NCBI GenBank assembly: GCA_002284615.2
Contig: MU071108.1
Span: 1 to 15,866, forward strand
DNA length: 15,866 nucleotides
Direction of reading: 5' to 3'
Origin: Dunaliella salina
Taxonomy: Eukaryota; Chlorophyta; Chlorophyceae; Chlamydomonadales; Dunaliellaceae
Under the pieces are notes generated by a model. The model did no database searches. It worked only from the letters and a program-made list of their open reading frames with translations, and was not told the origin of the DNA. Below, piece by piece: positions 15,401 to 15,866 of the stretch; within the stretch, counting starts at the first letter, position 1, and the number at the start of each line of letters is the position of its first letter. The position numbers were made by a program, and so were the translations under genes.

Positions 15401-15866
15401 GCCTAAAAAACTGTCACTTGCCAGGAGCCTCCAGGAAGCATAACTTCTGGAACACAAAAGTCAATCCAATTTAGAACTAAATATTCGGAATCTTGAAATC
15501 GAGAGCTATCGATTGGTATACATATGGGTCCAATCGGAGAAGGTCGGTGGGAATGGGTGGCCGAGGGGGGTCTGGACTTTTTGGGACCCTCCCTCCAGAA
15601 TTTTTCTGGGACAGTTTCACGAAATTCTAAGTATATCATCGGATTCCTGAGTTTAAGAACTGTCTACTGGCACCCTCTTTTGGTAAATTGAGTAAAAGGG
15701 GGGGTCTGTGTGCATGGCTGGGAGTCAGTGCCATGTGCGCGAGGGTGTGGGCGGCAGGGGGTGTAGAGGCGAACATGCGGCAAACCAGCTCAAACTTCCA
15801 GGATAGTGACAATGTATGATGTGATTATGCATGGTGAAGTCAGGAGGGCAGTTAGTGGACTTGCAA
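15400..15866 (+). repeat. Dispersed repeat family A, copy 3 (cut by window end)
   Basis: Its CCAATCGG anchor lies at 15530, followed by GGACTTTTTGGGACCCTCCC, AATTTTTCTGGGACAGTTTC, CTGGCACCCTCTTTTGGTAA, GGGGGGGTCTGTGTGCATGG and GTCAGTGCCATGTGCGCGAG in the same order as the tandem copies at 2450-3890. It stops at the window edge within GGAGGGCAGTTAGTGGACTT. The same orientation and the absence of an adjoining second copy up to the edge show that this family also occurs singly or begins another array here. Confidence 0.88.

Noticed and set aside
1..15866. tRNA, rRNA, CRISPR arrays and bacterial-type operons
   Set aside because: I looked for tRNA T-loop and anticodon-arm patterns, conserved rRNA words and regularly spaced direct repeats with unique spacers, and found none; the tandem arrays have no spacers.

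Overview
The window is nuclear DNA from a eukaryote. It has spliceosomal introns (GTGAGT-type donors, CAG acceptors), microsatellites, many decayed dispersed repeats and no operon-like layout. An interstitial tract of plant-type telomeric repeat (TTTAGGG) together with a cilium gene (CFAP45-like) suggests a green-lineage organism that still makes flagellated cells, such as an alga, rather than a seed plant. This is inference; no rRNA, organelle gene or other strong taxonomic marker is present.

About one third of the window can be explained by two split genes that converge. On the + strand a multi-exon gene runs from about 100 to 8005. An F-box-like exon (338-511) is followed, after a 4.1 kb repeat-filled intron, by a 600-nt leucine-rich exon (4654-5253). 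After a 2.0 kb intron come three C-terminal exons (7272-7359, 7494-7688, 7726-7838) and possibly a tiny last exon (7994-8005). All junctions keep phase, so one gene of roughly 400 codons is the simplest reading, but two genes are not excluded. On the - strand the last two exons of a CFAP45-like axonemal protein lie at 14140-14301 and 12974-13132; its 5' part must lie beyond the right end.

The rest is repeat and transposon debris. A 2.1 kb block (2069-4192) with hAT-like inverted ends sits in the large intron and contains two tandem copies of a ~710-bp repeat; a third copy starts near the right edge. Related blocks lie at 6203-7060 and 8968-9260. Between the two genes lie a broken, retroelement-like - strand frame (11060-12055) and copies of the 3' end of a repeated gene (10046-10403, 12121-12375, 4340-4510). 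There are also 41-bp and 40-bp tandem repeats, a cluster of TCTGAATCAGA-like motifs, a head-to-head telomeric repeat and two tandem long hairpins near 14650-15110.

No complete new defence or metabolic system is visible. The most interesting signals are the hAT-like composite, the head-to-head telomeric tract, the paired hairpins upstream of the CFAP45 exons, and the broken retroelement-like ORF with a possible methyltransferase-type motif.
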